A DNA stretch of 64,000 nucleotides from contig FPIT01000004.1 of assembly GCA_900119285.1 (NCBI GenBank), forward strand, positions 62,001 through 126,000, given 5' to 3'. Made by a program: the position numbers and the translations under genes. The stretch comes from Prevotellaceae bacterium HUN156 (GTDB taxonomy: Bacteria; Bacteroidota; Bacteroidia; Bacteroidales; Bacteroidaceae). The notes under the pieces are model-generated. The model saw only the letters and a program-made list of their open reading frames with translations, made no database searches and was not told the DNA's origin. Positions 26,230 to 33,766 of this stretch are shown here, one piece after another; position 1 is the first letter of the stretch, and the number at the start of each line of letters is the position of its first letter.

Positions 26230-27399
26230 ATGAAAAATACGCTTAGGATGCTGAGACGATGTGTGATATTCTTGATATTAATAGCATGCCATTGGCAATG
26301 TGAAAGTCGTGCGAATTCCTTTCGTGAGAGACTTGAATATTCAAAAGATACATTATCATACATCAGATTGGGTATATTACCAAATAATGACTTCAGACCT
26401 GATACTGTGGTAGATCTTAGAGGAAAAACCTGTATTATACCTAATGGAGTTAAAATAGATTTAAGGGTTGGAGGTTTTAAAAACGGTCGTCTGATAGGAA
26501 ATAATACAAAATTAATATGTGGTGATAGGAGCATTGATAGAGTGAAAATTGAAGGCACTTGGATAGTCCACAATATTAAAACATCATATTTCAAAGATTT
26601 GACTTATGTTAATGCTCTTTCTGATGTTATGGCTTTGACCAATCCAAAGATAAAGAATAAAGTTAGTATAGAGCCAAACTATTATAATGTAGAAGCAACA
26701 AAAGATATTAAGAGCATAATTCGCATTCCATCTAACACAAAAGTGAGACTTAATGGAATCGTTTATTTACTTCCTAATGCCTTGGAAGAATATGATATCT
26801 TTCTTGTTGAGGGAACAAACATATCCATCTCAGGTAAAGGTGAAATAGTTGGAGATAAATCAAACCATATAGGACTAAAAGGAGAATGGGGTATGGGAAT
26901 AAGAATAAGAAACTCTAAAGATATTGATATATCGGGTATTCGCATTAGGGAATGTTGGGGCGATTGTATATATATAGGCGGAAATTCAACAAATGTAAAT
27001 ATTCGTAGTTGTTATCTATCTAATGGTCGGCGACAAGGCATATCAATTACTTCTGCCGTGAATGTAAAGATATTTAAATGTACTATATCTGACATAGGTG
27101 GCACCAATCCTGAATATGCCATTGATGTGGAGCCTAATGATAATTGCATTTGTGACAATATTGTAATTGAGGACTTGAATGTTACTAATTGTGGCGGAGG
27201 GGTGCTGGCTTATGGTCGTGCAAGAAATGCCAAGATTGGACTCGTTCAATTGGAAAAATGTAAAATACTTGGTTCAAGAAAAGTTCCTTTGCGATTTGAA
27301 AAGTGCGAAAACATTATGTTAAAGCGCATAAAACTACTGGTTACGGATATTAAGAAAGGAATGTATATAGTAGAAGTTGATAATTTCAAAAATAAATAG
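26230..27399 (+). CDS. Secreted right-handed beta-helix protein, probable lipoprotein
   Basis: A 389-residue protein with an N-terminal hydrophobic segment and a lipobox-like LIAC (Cys about residue 20). From residue 100 on there are regular short repeats rich in Asn, Ile and Gly (NISISGKGEIVGD, DIDISGIRIREC, NVNIRSCYLSNG), the pattern of parallel beta-helix proteins such as pectate lyases and polysaccharide epimerases or lyases. In a Wzx/Wzy locus it may trim, epimerise or hold the polymer in the periplasm. No catalytic residues can be assigned by eye. Confidence 0.7.
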   Translation: MKNTLRMLRRCVIFLILIACHWQCESRANSFRERLEYSKDTLSYIRLGILPNNDFRPDTVVDLRGKTCIIPNGVKIDLRVGGFKNGRLIGNNTKLICGDRSIDRVKIEGTWIVHNIKTSYFKDLTYVNALSDVMALTNPKIKNKVSIEPNYYNVEATKDIKSIIRIPSNTKVRLNGIVYLLPNALEEYDIFLVEGTNISISGKGEIVGDKSNHIGLKGEWGMGIRIRNSKDIDISGIRIRECWGDCIYIGGNSTNVNIRSCYLSNGRRQGISITSAVNVKIFKCTISDIGGTNPEYAIDVEPNDNCICDNIVIEDLNVTNCGGGVLAYGRARNAKIGLVQLEKCKILGSRKVPLRFEKCENIMLKRIKLLVTDIKKGMYIVEVDNFKNK

Positions 27400-27400
27400 T

Positions 27401-28003
27401 ATGAATAAACGTGTAGTTCGTGATTACTTGCGATTATTTAGTTCAATATTGTTTTGCTGGTTGTATATTCCTCACTTTGTAGCTTATGCTATAGTAGGAA
27501 GGAAATCTATAATAAATAGTGATCTTGACGCTATTTCTGGGCAATTAAATATTAAATTACCCAGATTTCTCCAGCTTATATATCAGCTTCATAATAATAG
27601 ATACTTTCGTCATGTGTTCTATTTTAGGATTGGTCCAACGCTTGATTTACTGATTAGTTGGTACCGACCTGGTGATAAGTATTTATGGATACCATTTTCT
27701 ACGAAAGTTGGAACGGGATTAAAATATGCTCACCCATATTCAACTATATTAAACGCAGAATCAATAGGTGCTAATTTCTCTTTTCTGCACTGCACAACTA
27801 TTGGTAAGAAAAGACCAGAAGAAAGACGACCTAGAATTGGTAACAATGTTACAGTAGGCTGCCATGTCGCAATTATAGGTGATATCACTATTGGTAATAA
27901 TGTAACGATTGGCGCAGGAAGTGTTGTGGTCAAAGATATACCCGACAATGCAGTAGTAGTTGGTAATCCTGCAATAATCATAAAATACAATACTCATGAA
28001 TAG
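27401..28003 (+). CDS. Hexapeptide-repeat (LbH) acyltransferase, CysE-like
   Basis: A 200-residue protein whose C-terminal half is a left-handed beta-helix built of hexapeptides (IGNNVTVGCHVAIIGDITIGNNVTIGAG, given here only as a region around residues 140-185). The family-ending VVVGNPA motif is present. It most resembles serine acetyltransferase-like enzymes found in capsule loci, which O- or N-acetylate sugars. The start ATG 27401 follows the beta-helix stop by one base. Confidence 0.85.
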   Translation: MNKRVVRDYLRLFSSILFCWLYIPHFVAYAIVGRKSIINSDLDAISGQLNIKLPRFLQLIYQLHNNRYFRHVFYFRIGPTLDLLISWYRPGDKYLWIPFSTKVGTGLKYAHPYSTILNAESIGANFSFLHCTTIGKKRPEERRPRIGNNVTVGCHVAIIGDITIGNNVTIGAGSVVVKDIPDNAVVVGNPAIIIKYNTHE

Positions 28004-28027
28004 GAGTTGCCTTGTTATTTAGATGTA

Positions 28028-29128
28028 ATGAATAATTGTGTATTAGTATTAAGCAATAGCTATATCGGTCTTTATAGCTTTCGGAAGGAGGTCTTTCAAG
28101 CATTTGTTGATTCTGGATGTCGTGTGTCCATTTCGTGTCCTGTGGATGATTCATACAAAGCTGAGTGGTTTGAAAATATTGGGTGTGAGATAATTGATAC
28201 TCCATTTAATAGAAAGGGAACAAACCCTCTGAAGGATCTGAAGTTGATTTTTCGTTATTGGAATATTATAAAGAATGTAAAGCCTGATGTCGTGCTTAGC
28301 TATACTATCAAGCCAAACATATATGGAGGGATGGCTTGTCAACTGTGTCATGTACCGCAAATCGTGAATATCACAGGATTAGGATCTGCAGTTGAGAACC
28401 CTGGATGGTTACAAAAGCTTACCATATTGTTATATAAAGTGGGATTGCGAAAAACAAAGACTGTGTTTTTCCAGAATAAAGCTAATATGGAATTCTGCGA
28501 ACAACACAAAATGGTAAAGGGGAATAAGATACTTATACCAGGCTCTGGAGTAAATCTTCAATACCATACCATGCAGGAATACCCAAAAGATGGAATTATA
28601 AAATTCATATTCATCAGTCGCTTGCTGAAAGAGAAGGGTATTGAGGAGTATCTTGGTGCTGCTATTCGTATTAAAAAACAATATCCCAATACTGAGTTCC
28701 ACATTGTAGGTCCTTGTGAGGACTCGTATAGTGAACAGCTTGATGCATTACAAAAGGACGGAACTGTTATCTATCATGGCTTACAGGCTGATGTTCGCCC
28801 GTTCATAGGGGCGGTACATTGTACAATTCATCCATCATATTATCCAGAAGGTATGTCGAATGTGCTCTTAGAGAGTTGTGCTGCAGGCAGACCAATTATA
28901 ACAACCAATAGACCTGGTTGTGGTGAAATAGTGGAAGATAGCAGGACAGGATTTCTGGTAAATGCCAAAGATGTAGATAATTTGGTCGCCGTGATTGAGC
29001 GTTTTATTGCATTACCTTATCAACAGAAAATCCAGATGGGATTAAATGCTCGTGAGAAAATGGAACGAGAATTTGATAGGCAGATAGTAATTGATGCTTA
29101 TATGAAGGAAATTAAGGGCATTCAATAA
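28028..29128 (+). CDS. Glycosyltransferase family 4
   Basis: A 366-residue GT-B enzyme with VLSYTIKPNIYGG, NITGLGSAVENPG, FISRLLKEKGIEEYL and SYYPEGMSNVLLESCAAGRP (E-x7-E). The N-terminal KPNIYGG and NITGLG segments are typical of CapM/WbpX-type transferases that act early on the lipid-linked sugar. The start ATG 28028 is preferred over an upstream TTG. It overlaps the following start by 1 bp (TAATG). Confidence 0.88.
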   Translation: MNNCVLVLSNSYIGLYSFRKEVFQAFVDSGCRVSISCPVDDSYKAEWFENIGCEIIDTPFNRKGTNPLKDLKLIFRYWNIIKNVKPDVVLSYTIKPNIYGGMACQLCHVPQIVNITGLGSAVENPGWLQKLTILLYKVGLRKTKTVFFQNKANMEFCEQHKMVKGNKILIPGSGVNLQYHTMQEYPKDGIIKFIFISRLLKEKGIEEYLGAAIRIKKQYPNTEFHIVGPCEDSYSEQLDALQKDGTVIYHGLQADVRPFIGAVHCTIHPSYYPEGMSNVLLESCAAGRPIITTNRPGCGEIVEDSRTGFLVNAKDVDNLVAVIERFIALPYQQKIQMGLNAREKMEREFDRQIVIDAYMKEIKGIQ

Positions 29129-29733
29129 TGCAGAAAATGTTGTATAAGATAGCACATATATTAAGAGATAAACTGAGCTGGCTTTGGAATGTCATAGAGT
29201 GGATCAACTCTGTGATTTTTTCAATCAGATATGGGAATAGGATAAAGAGTATTTGCATTACTTCTGTTCCCAAAGAGTATCGTATATCGGAAATAAATGA
29301 AATACCATCGGAATGGTTGGTAGAGTTTTTTAAACGCCAACCAGAAGATGCTTTTACTTATTTCCGTCCCCACGGGTTTGACAAGAAAGAGATTGAACGT
29401 TTGCAGAGGAATAAGTCTTTCCTTGCCTATGTGTTGATTGATAAAATGAATGAAAGCATTGCCGGTTATTGTTTTAACAGGTGCTTCTTTCATGGCCAAG
29501 GCTTCCGAGGCAGAATGGTTGATATAGACTACCGCGGCAAGGGACTTGGCACTGCGATGAATAAGATACTTAATGAAGTGGGATTTGGCATTGGACTGAG
29601 ACTTTTCGAGACTGTATCGAAAGATAATGTAGCTTCCTATAAATCTGCATTGTCTGCTAGTAATGTCAAGGTAGTAAAAGAAATGCCTCATAATGAGTTG
29701 TTTCTGGAGATATTGCCATCATTTCATATTTAA
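29128..29733 (+). CDS. GNAT-like acetyltransferase
   Basis: A 201-residue protein. The segment VDIDYRGKGLGTAMNKIL near residue 135 is the GNAT acetyl-CoA loop (R/Q-x-x-G-x-G/A), and FETVSKDNVASYKSALSA matches the family's last helix. It may acetylate an amino sugar of the repeat unit. The N-terminus carries a short amphipathic/hydrophobic stretch (LSWLWNVIEWINSVIF). Confidence 0.7.
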   Translation: MQKMLYKIAHILRDKLSWLWNVIEWINSVIFSIRYGNRIKSICITSVPKEYRISEINEIPSEWLVEFFKRQPEDAFTYFRPHGFDKKEIERLQRNKSFLAYVLIDKMNESIAGYCFNRCFFHGQGFRGRMVDIDYRGKGLGTAMNKILNEVGFGIGLRLFETVSKDNVASYKSALSASNVKVVKEMPHNELFLEILPSFHI

Positions 29734-29744
29734 CGTTATCATAA

Positions 29745-29791
29745 TCTGTTTTTGAACACTGATGAACACGAATACACACGAATTGTTCTAT
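29745..29791. repeat. Family B partner arm at the start of the next gene
   Basis: GAACACTGATGAACACGAAT and ACACACGAATT match the second arm motif of family B (cgaacacggat...acggatt...acacgaat) seen at 33233, 41760, 42485 and 43251. Here it provides the start codon and first codons (MNTNTHEL) of the nucleotidyltransferase gene. Confidence 0.65.
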
Positions 29792-30853
29792 AAACTGATT
29801 CGAGCTGGACTATGGGAAGAGGATGTGCAGCTTGGCTCGTATGGAGAAGTAGACTTCAAGAAAGTGCATCAATTGGCGGAAGAGCAGTCGGTAGTTGGTC
29901 TAGTGGCTGCAGGTATAGAGCATGTTACAGATACTCGTATACCCAAAGATGTCGTACTATCATTTGTGGGACAAGCATTACAGTTGGAACAAAGGAATAA
30001 AGAAACGAATGAGTTCTTATCGTTGTTAATCGCAAAACTGAACAAAGAAAAAACTCAGGCTTTACTCGTAAAAGGACAAGGGGTAGCCCAATGCTATACA
30101 AGACCTCTGTGGCGAGCAGTAGGGGATATAGACCTGCTACTGGATGACGAGAACTATGAGAAGGCAAAAGCTATATTGATTCCTAAGGCTTATAAGGTAG
30201 AGAAAGAAAACCTTGCAACAAAGCATCAAGGACTTGATATTATGGGTGCCGTGGTTGAACTGCATGGAAGAATGCCTTTCGCCATGTCGGAACGCGTAGA
30301 TTGTGTGATTGACTCTGTAATAGAGAACTCTTTTGAAGAGAATGGGTATGAAGTTTGGCATATAAAAGATGCAGAGGTACTGATGCCTAATCCCGATAAT
30401 CATGTATTTCTTGTCTTTACACATTTTCTGCATCATTTCTTTATAGAGGGGGTCGGATTGCGACAAGTGTGTGATTGGTGTAGAATGTTATGGACGCATA
30501 AGGATACTTTGAATTATGAGCTTTTGAAGTCACGGTTAGAAGATGCTGGTTTGATGACAGAATGGAAGGCATTTGCAGCATTGGCAGTAGATTATCTAGG
30601 GATGCCTGCCGAGGCAATGCCAATGTATGATGTACGGTTCAGAGTGAAGGGGAAAAAGGTCCTAAAACTCGTACTAAAGGTAGGCAACTTTGGTCATAAT
30701 AAAGACTTAAGTTATAGAACGAGATATAAGGGAGTAGCATATAAAGCAGTTTCACTATGGCGCAGATTTATTGATTTTGTGAAGTTTGTCCCAATATTTC
30801 CATTGGATACTCCACGGTTCTTTGTAACGTATGTAACTGGAAAAGTGAAGTGA
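29762..30853 (+). CDS. Nucleotidyltransferase-fold protein (PF14907-like)
   Basis: A 363-residue protein of the uncharacterised nucleotidyltransferase family found in Bacteroidota polysaccharide loci. The segment YTRPLWRAVGDIDLLLDDENYEKAKAIL (region about residues 113-140) contains the metal-binding G-D-I-D-L motif of the pol-beta-type fold. The substrate is unknown. The N-terminal MNTNTHEL is encoded by a dispersed repeat, so this start has apparently been replaced or extended by repeat insertion. It ends the main glycan operon. Confidence 0.75.
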   Translation: MNTNTHELFYKLIRAGLWEEDVQLGSYGEVDFKKVHQLAEEQSVVGLVAAGIEHVTDTRIPKDVVLSFVGQALQLEQRNKETNEFLSLLIAKLNKEKTQALLVKGQGVAQCYTRPLWRAVGDIDLLLDDENYEKAKAILIPKAYKVEKENLATKHQGLDIMGAVVELHGRMPFAMSERVDCVIDSVIENSFEENGYEVWHIKDAEVLMPNPDNHVFLVFTHFLHHFFIEGVGLRQVCDWCRMLWTHKDTLNYELLKSRLEDAGLMTEWKAFAALAVDYLGMPAEAMPMYDVRFRVKGKKVLKLVLKVGNFGHNKDLSYRTRYKGVAYKAVSLWRRFIDFVKFVPIFPLDTPRFFVTYVTGKVK

Positions 30854-31069
30854 ATAGGATGTTCCCTTAGATTACTTCCAAGAATAATGTTCAATGGAGT
30901 TAGGAGGGTGATGAGAAGAGAGTGAAGTCACACAGAAATTACAGAAATTTTCATTCCGAAAACTTCGAAAATAGCGAAAGGTGCGAAAAAGACTCTCCTG
31001 ATAGATAAATATTTGGAGAATTAGAGAAAAAGAGCTAAATTTGTAGGGCGAAAAAATATTAATGGAAGG
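30854..31069. other. Gap with family B repeat and GCGAAA-rich repeats
   Basis: No gene is supported. It contains TCACACAGAAATTACAGAAA (family B) at about 30928-30948 and an irregular run of TTCGAAAATAGCGAAAGGTG-type steps, also seen near 41650-41690. Confidence 0.6.
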
Positions 31070-31351
31070 ATGGAAGAGATAAAAACAATACACGAAGTGA
31101 ATCCGGCATTAGCATATTTACAAGGTATGCTGTGGGCCGCATTTGGCGTGAAAGTAATTAGCACGGATGCTCATGAATGGCAGATTGATGCTATGAAGGA
31201 ATACGCCTCAAAGCTTAAGGAAACGGAGATTGAACATTCCTCACTGTCTATAGCAGAACGAGAGAACCAGAGGAAGTTGTGGAAACAATGGATAGATACA
31301 ACTACTCGTGGGTTCAAAGATGAGCTGAAAAGAGTGGGGAGGATGAAGTGA
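31070..31351 (+). CDS. Hypothetical protein, 93 aa
   Basis: A small, highly charged helical protein (SKLKETEIEHSSLSIAEREN, KQWIDTTTRGFKDELKRVG) with no recognised family. An ALAYLQGMLWAAFGV stretch near residues 13-27 is hydrophobic but too short to be a clear membrane span. It starts a group of three small genes between the operon end and the sugar transferase. Confidence 0.5.
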   Translation: MEEIKTIHEVNPALAYLQGMLWAAFGVKVISTDAHEWQIDAMKEYASKLKETEIEHSSLSIAERENQRKLWKQWIDTTTRGFKDELKRVGRMK

Positions 31352-31381
31352 AACCGATGGATATTTAAGAGAATTATTACT

Positions 31382-31807
31382 ATGGATGATTTGAAAAACA
31401 TCGAGGTTAGCAAGGATTCTGGTATAGGAAAAGAACAAGAATCTGCATCAACATCAATCCCTTATGATCCTTATGCAAAAGTTCAGAGACTTTTGTCGGA
31501 GGAAGATATGAGTTCACCAGCAGTGCAAAAGTTGCTTTTGAACGAAAATGCTCGTATGAATAAAGAGATAGAAAAGCTTCATATCGTAGAAGAGAATTAT
31601 CACAATAGGGATAAAGAGGCTGCTATCCTTGAGGAGAAACTGAAAAAGTCGACAGGAGCGGAAATACTTTATACGATTTGTACAGGCGGAGGCTCTGCAC
31701 TGGTTGGGTTTTCTAAGGCCTTTTGGGATGACAATGGCTGGGTGCTTCTAGTTATGGGATTTGTATTTGTAATATGTGGATTGGTTTTTAAATTTGTGAA
31801 GAGATGA
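31382..31807 (+). CDS. Small membrane-anchored coiled-coil protein
   Basis: 141 residues. Residues 50-90 are a heptad-rich coiled coil (ARMNKEIEKLHIVEENYHNR), followed by two hydrophobic segments near the C-terminus (ILYTICTGGGSALVGFS and VLLVMGFVFVICGLVF). No family is recognised. It overlaps the next gene by 4 bp (ATGA), so the two products may work together. Confidence 0.6.
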   Translation: MDDLKNIEVSKDSGIGKEQESASTSIPYDPYAKVQRLLSEEDMSSPAVQKLLLNENARMNKEIEKLHIVEENYHNRDKEAAILEEKLKKSTGAEILYTICTGGGSALVGFSKAFWDDNGWVLLVMGFVFVICGLVFKFVKR

Positions 31808-32154
31808 AGGTAGAGTTTATTTCATTCGGTGATGCTGGAAATATAGAAGATGAACGCATCGGATTTAGAGTCTTGGAATCGTGTGATTTGAAGTTCTTCG
31901 CTCTTTATCATACTCAGAAAACTGATAAGGGTTTTTATAATAGGCCAGAACATGTGTTTTGGTTTTATCCTCATGATGTAAATGCGGGAGATGAAATTGT
32001 GGTCTATACTAAGGATGGTAAAGACAATGTAGAAGAAAGAGAGAATCATAAGGTCCATTTTTTTTATTGGAGATTAAAAGAACCGATACTTAAAAAAGGC
32101 GACTGTATTGTTATTTCGGAGATGAACGACTGGTCGGTAAACTCCTGTAAATAG
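31804..32154 (+). CDS. Hypothetical beta-rich protein, 116 aa
   Basis: A soluble, strand-rich protein (MKVEFISFGDAG, EIVVYTKDGKDN, HFFYWRLKEPILKKGDCIVI) suggestive of a small beta-sandwich. No catalytic motif or known family. It is coupled to the upstream membrane coiled-coil gene by ATGA. Confidence 0.5.
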   Translation: MKVEFISFGDAGNIEDERIGFRVLESCDLKFFALYHTQKTDKGFYNRPEHVFWFYPHDVNAGDEIVVYTKDGKDNVEERENHKVHFFYWRLKEPILKKGDCIVISEMNDWSVNSCK

Positions 32155-32241
32155 CGAAAAGAAGAAACCTATGCTAGTGCGCTAGAGGGATAGGTCTGTG
32201 ACAACTTATGGTTAATGGTGAAGGGTTCACGGTTCAGGGTT

Positions 32242-32940
32242 ATGATATTAAAATATATTTTTGATAGAATAGTTGCATTTATAGGATTGTTGATACTATG
32301 GCCGGTACTGTTGGTAGTGGCTATACTCATAAAGGTGAAGATGCCGGGAGGGCCTGCACTATTCGTACAGAAGAGAGTAGGGAAGAATGGCAAGCTATTT
32401 AACTGCCATAAATTCCGCTCAATGATAGCCTCTCCCCAGCCCACCCCTAAAGGGAAGGGGAGCTCTGAGTGGTCAACTGTTAGTGTGGCAGGAGATAGTA
32501 GAATCACTCCCTTAGGAGCGAAGTTGCGTCATTACAAGTTGGATGAGTTACCTGGGCTATGGGATGTGCTTATCGGTAACATGAGCTTTGTTGGTCCTCG
32601 TCCAGATGTACCGGGATATGCTGACCAGCTGCAAGGGGATGACCGCGATGTACTGAAGCTGCGTCCAGGCATCACGGGACCTGCGACACTGAAATATAGA
32701 CTCGAAGACGAGTATCTTGCAAATGCAAGACAGCTCGTCTCGAACCTTAACGTTGACCTTGACCTTGACAATATGTCGGATCAAGAACTTGCCGTATGGT
32801 ATAATGACCATGTGATTTATCCCGACAAGGTACGATTGAACTGCTACTACTACCATCACTACTCCTTCATCAAGGACATCCAGATGATGGTATGTACGGT
32901 GTTTGGAAAGAACATGGAATATGCAGGGGAAATCATTTGA
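32242..32940 (+). CDS. Undecaprenyl-phosphate sugar-1-phosphate transferase
   Basis: The initiating enzyme of lipid-linked glycan assembly: it moves a sugar 1-phosphate onto undecaprenyl phosphate. The 232-residue protein has one N-terminal membrane segment (IVAFIGLLILWPVLLVVAIL), then GPALFVQKRVG, NCHKFRSM, and the conserved VGPRPDVPGYADQL and LRPGITGPATLKYRLED. Immediately after FRSM there is an in-frame family A insert (ASPQPTPKGKGSSE) where relatives have a short loop. The start ATG 32242 is preferred; the preceding in-frame codons are repeat sequence. Confidence 0.92.
   Translation: MILKYIFDRIVAFIGLLILWPVLLVVAILIKVKMPGGPALFVQKRVGKNGKLFNCHKFRSMIASPQPTPKGKGSSEWSTVSVAGDSRITPLGAKLRHYKLDELPGLWDVLIGNMSFVGPRPDVPGYADQLQGDDRDVLKLRPGITGPATLKYRLEDEYLANARQLVSNLNVDLDLDNMSDQELAVWYNDHVIYPDKVRLNCYYYHHYSFIKDIQMMVCTVFGKNMEYAGEII
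32428..32460. repeat. Family A palindrome inside the sugar transferase
   Basis: GCCTCTCCCCAGCCCACCCC followed by TAAAGGGAAGGGG. It is translated in frame as ASPQPTPKGKG and is nearly identical to the copy in the aminotransferase at 51698-51733. Confidence 0.85.
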
Positions 32941-33766
32941 AAGAAAAACATTCAAATGATTTATTATTATGATAATCTTATTCTTCACAACCACTCAAAC
33001 TTCTTTGAGCTGTAGTTTTACTAAGTTGATGTACTTTTCGAAAAGTACAAAAGGTAATGTTCATTTTCTCGCTCGCTCCGAGAAAACGAACCAAAAGAGG
33101 GGCGCTACCCCCAAGCCCCCTTCAAAGGGAGATGTAAACTCAGGTTTGCAGAAACCGACAAACCTTCGCGGGTTTTGGTAAAGCGGGACTACACTTTGAG
33201 TGAGTCACACAGAAATCACAGAAAACACAGAAATACTTTGTCGAACACGGATGCAACGGATTTACACGAATCTTTTAATTTTGAAAAATTAAAGATGGTG
33301 TGGTGGCATCTCAGACGAAGAACCCCTGCGACAAGCCAAAGGGCAGAGAGAATTCACTACTGAATTATACAACAAATGTCGTAGATGTCCCACAATAGCT
33401 GAAAGATTTCTGCTTGATGGGGATTGTTAGCAAATGCAATCGCATTGGATACTAGCTTGCATAAAAAGCGATGAGCTAAATTTTTTAGTTTCATAATTTT
33501 CTTTCCCGCCGGTATTACTGTTACTCGACATTGAGTAGCTAGTCTCGGCAAAAAACTATTTAGCTGCTATTGTTCGCTTACGCTCACAAAGATAATTAAA
33601 AGAGGGCGGGCTGTCAAGGGCATAATAAAATCTCTAAGTGTTTCCCAAAAATGTTGTAAGAAATCAATTTCGTGTAAAACGATGACGTAGGAAGAGAGGT
33701 TGTGTAAAATGGCTGAAGTGAGGATGGCTGAGGTATTATTTGGTTGATAATGGTATAATAGACGAT
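32941..33766. other. Gene-poor gap with family C and B repeats
   Basis: About 825 bp. It holds one family C repeat (33059-33192) and family B arms (TCACACAGAAATCACAGAAA near 33205 and CGAACACGGATGCAACGGAT near 33243). A minus-strand frame at 33357-33551 (64 codons) has no recognised similarity and no promoter, and is not annotated as a gene. The remainder shows nothing I can name. Confidence 0.6.
33059..33192. repeat. Family C repeat, copy 1
   Basis: About 134 bp. It begins with the stem TTTCTCG/CGAGAAA, has the box CAAAAGAGGGGCGCTACCCC, a GCCCCCTTCAAAGGGAG hairpin, then a variable stem (CAGGTTTG ... CAAACCT) around AGAAACC, and ends GGTTTTGGTAAAGCGGGAC. The variable stem differs in sequence from copies 2 and 3 but keeps pairing. 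Confidence 0.85.

Noticed and set aside
33357..33551. Minus-strand frame of 64 codons in the repeat-rich gap
   Set aside because: No recognisable family, no promoter and an unusual composition; it may be a decayed fragment but cannot be supported as a gene.
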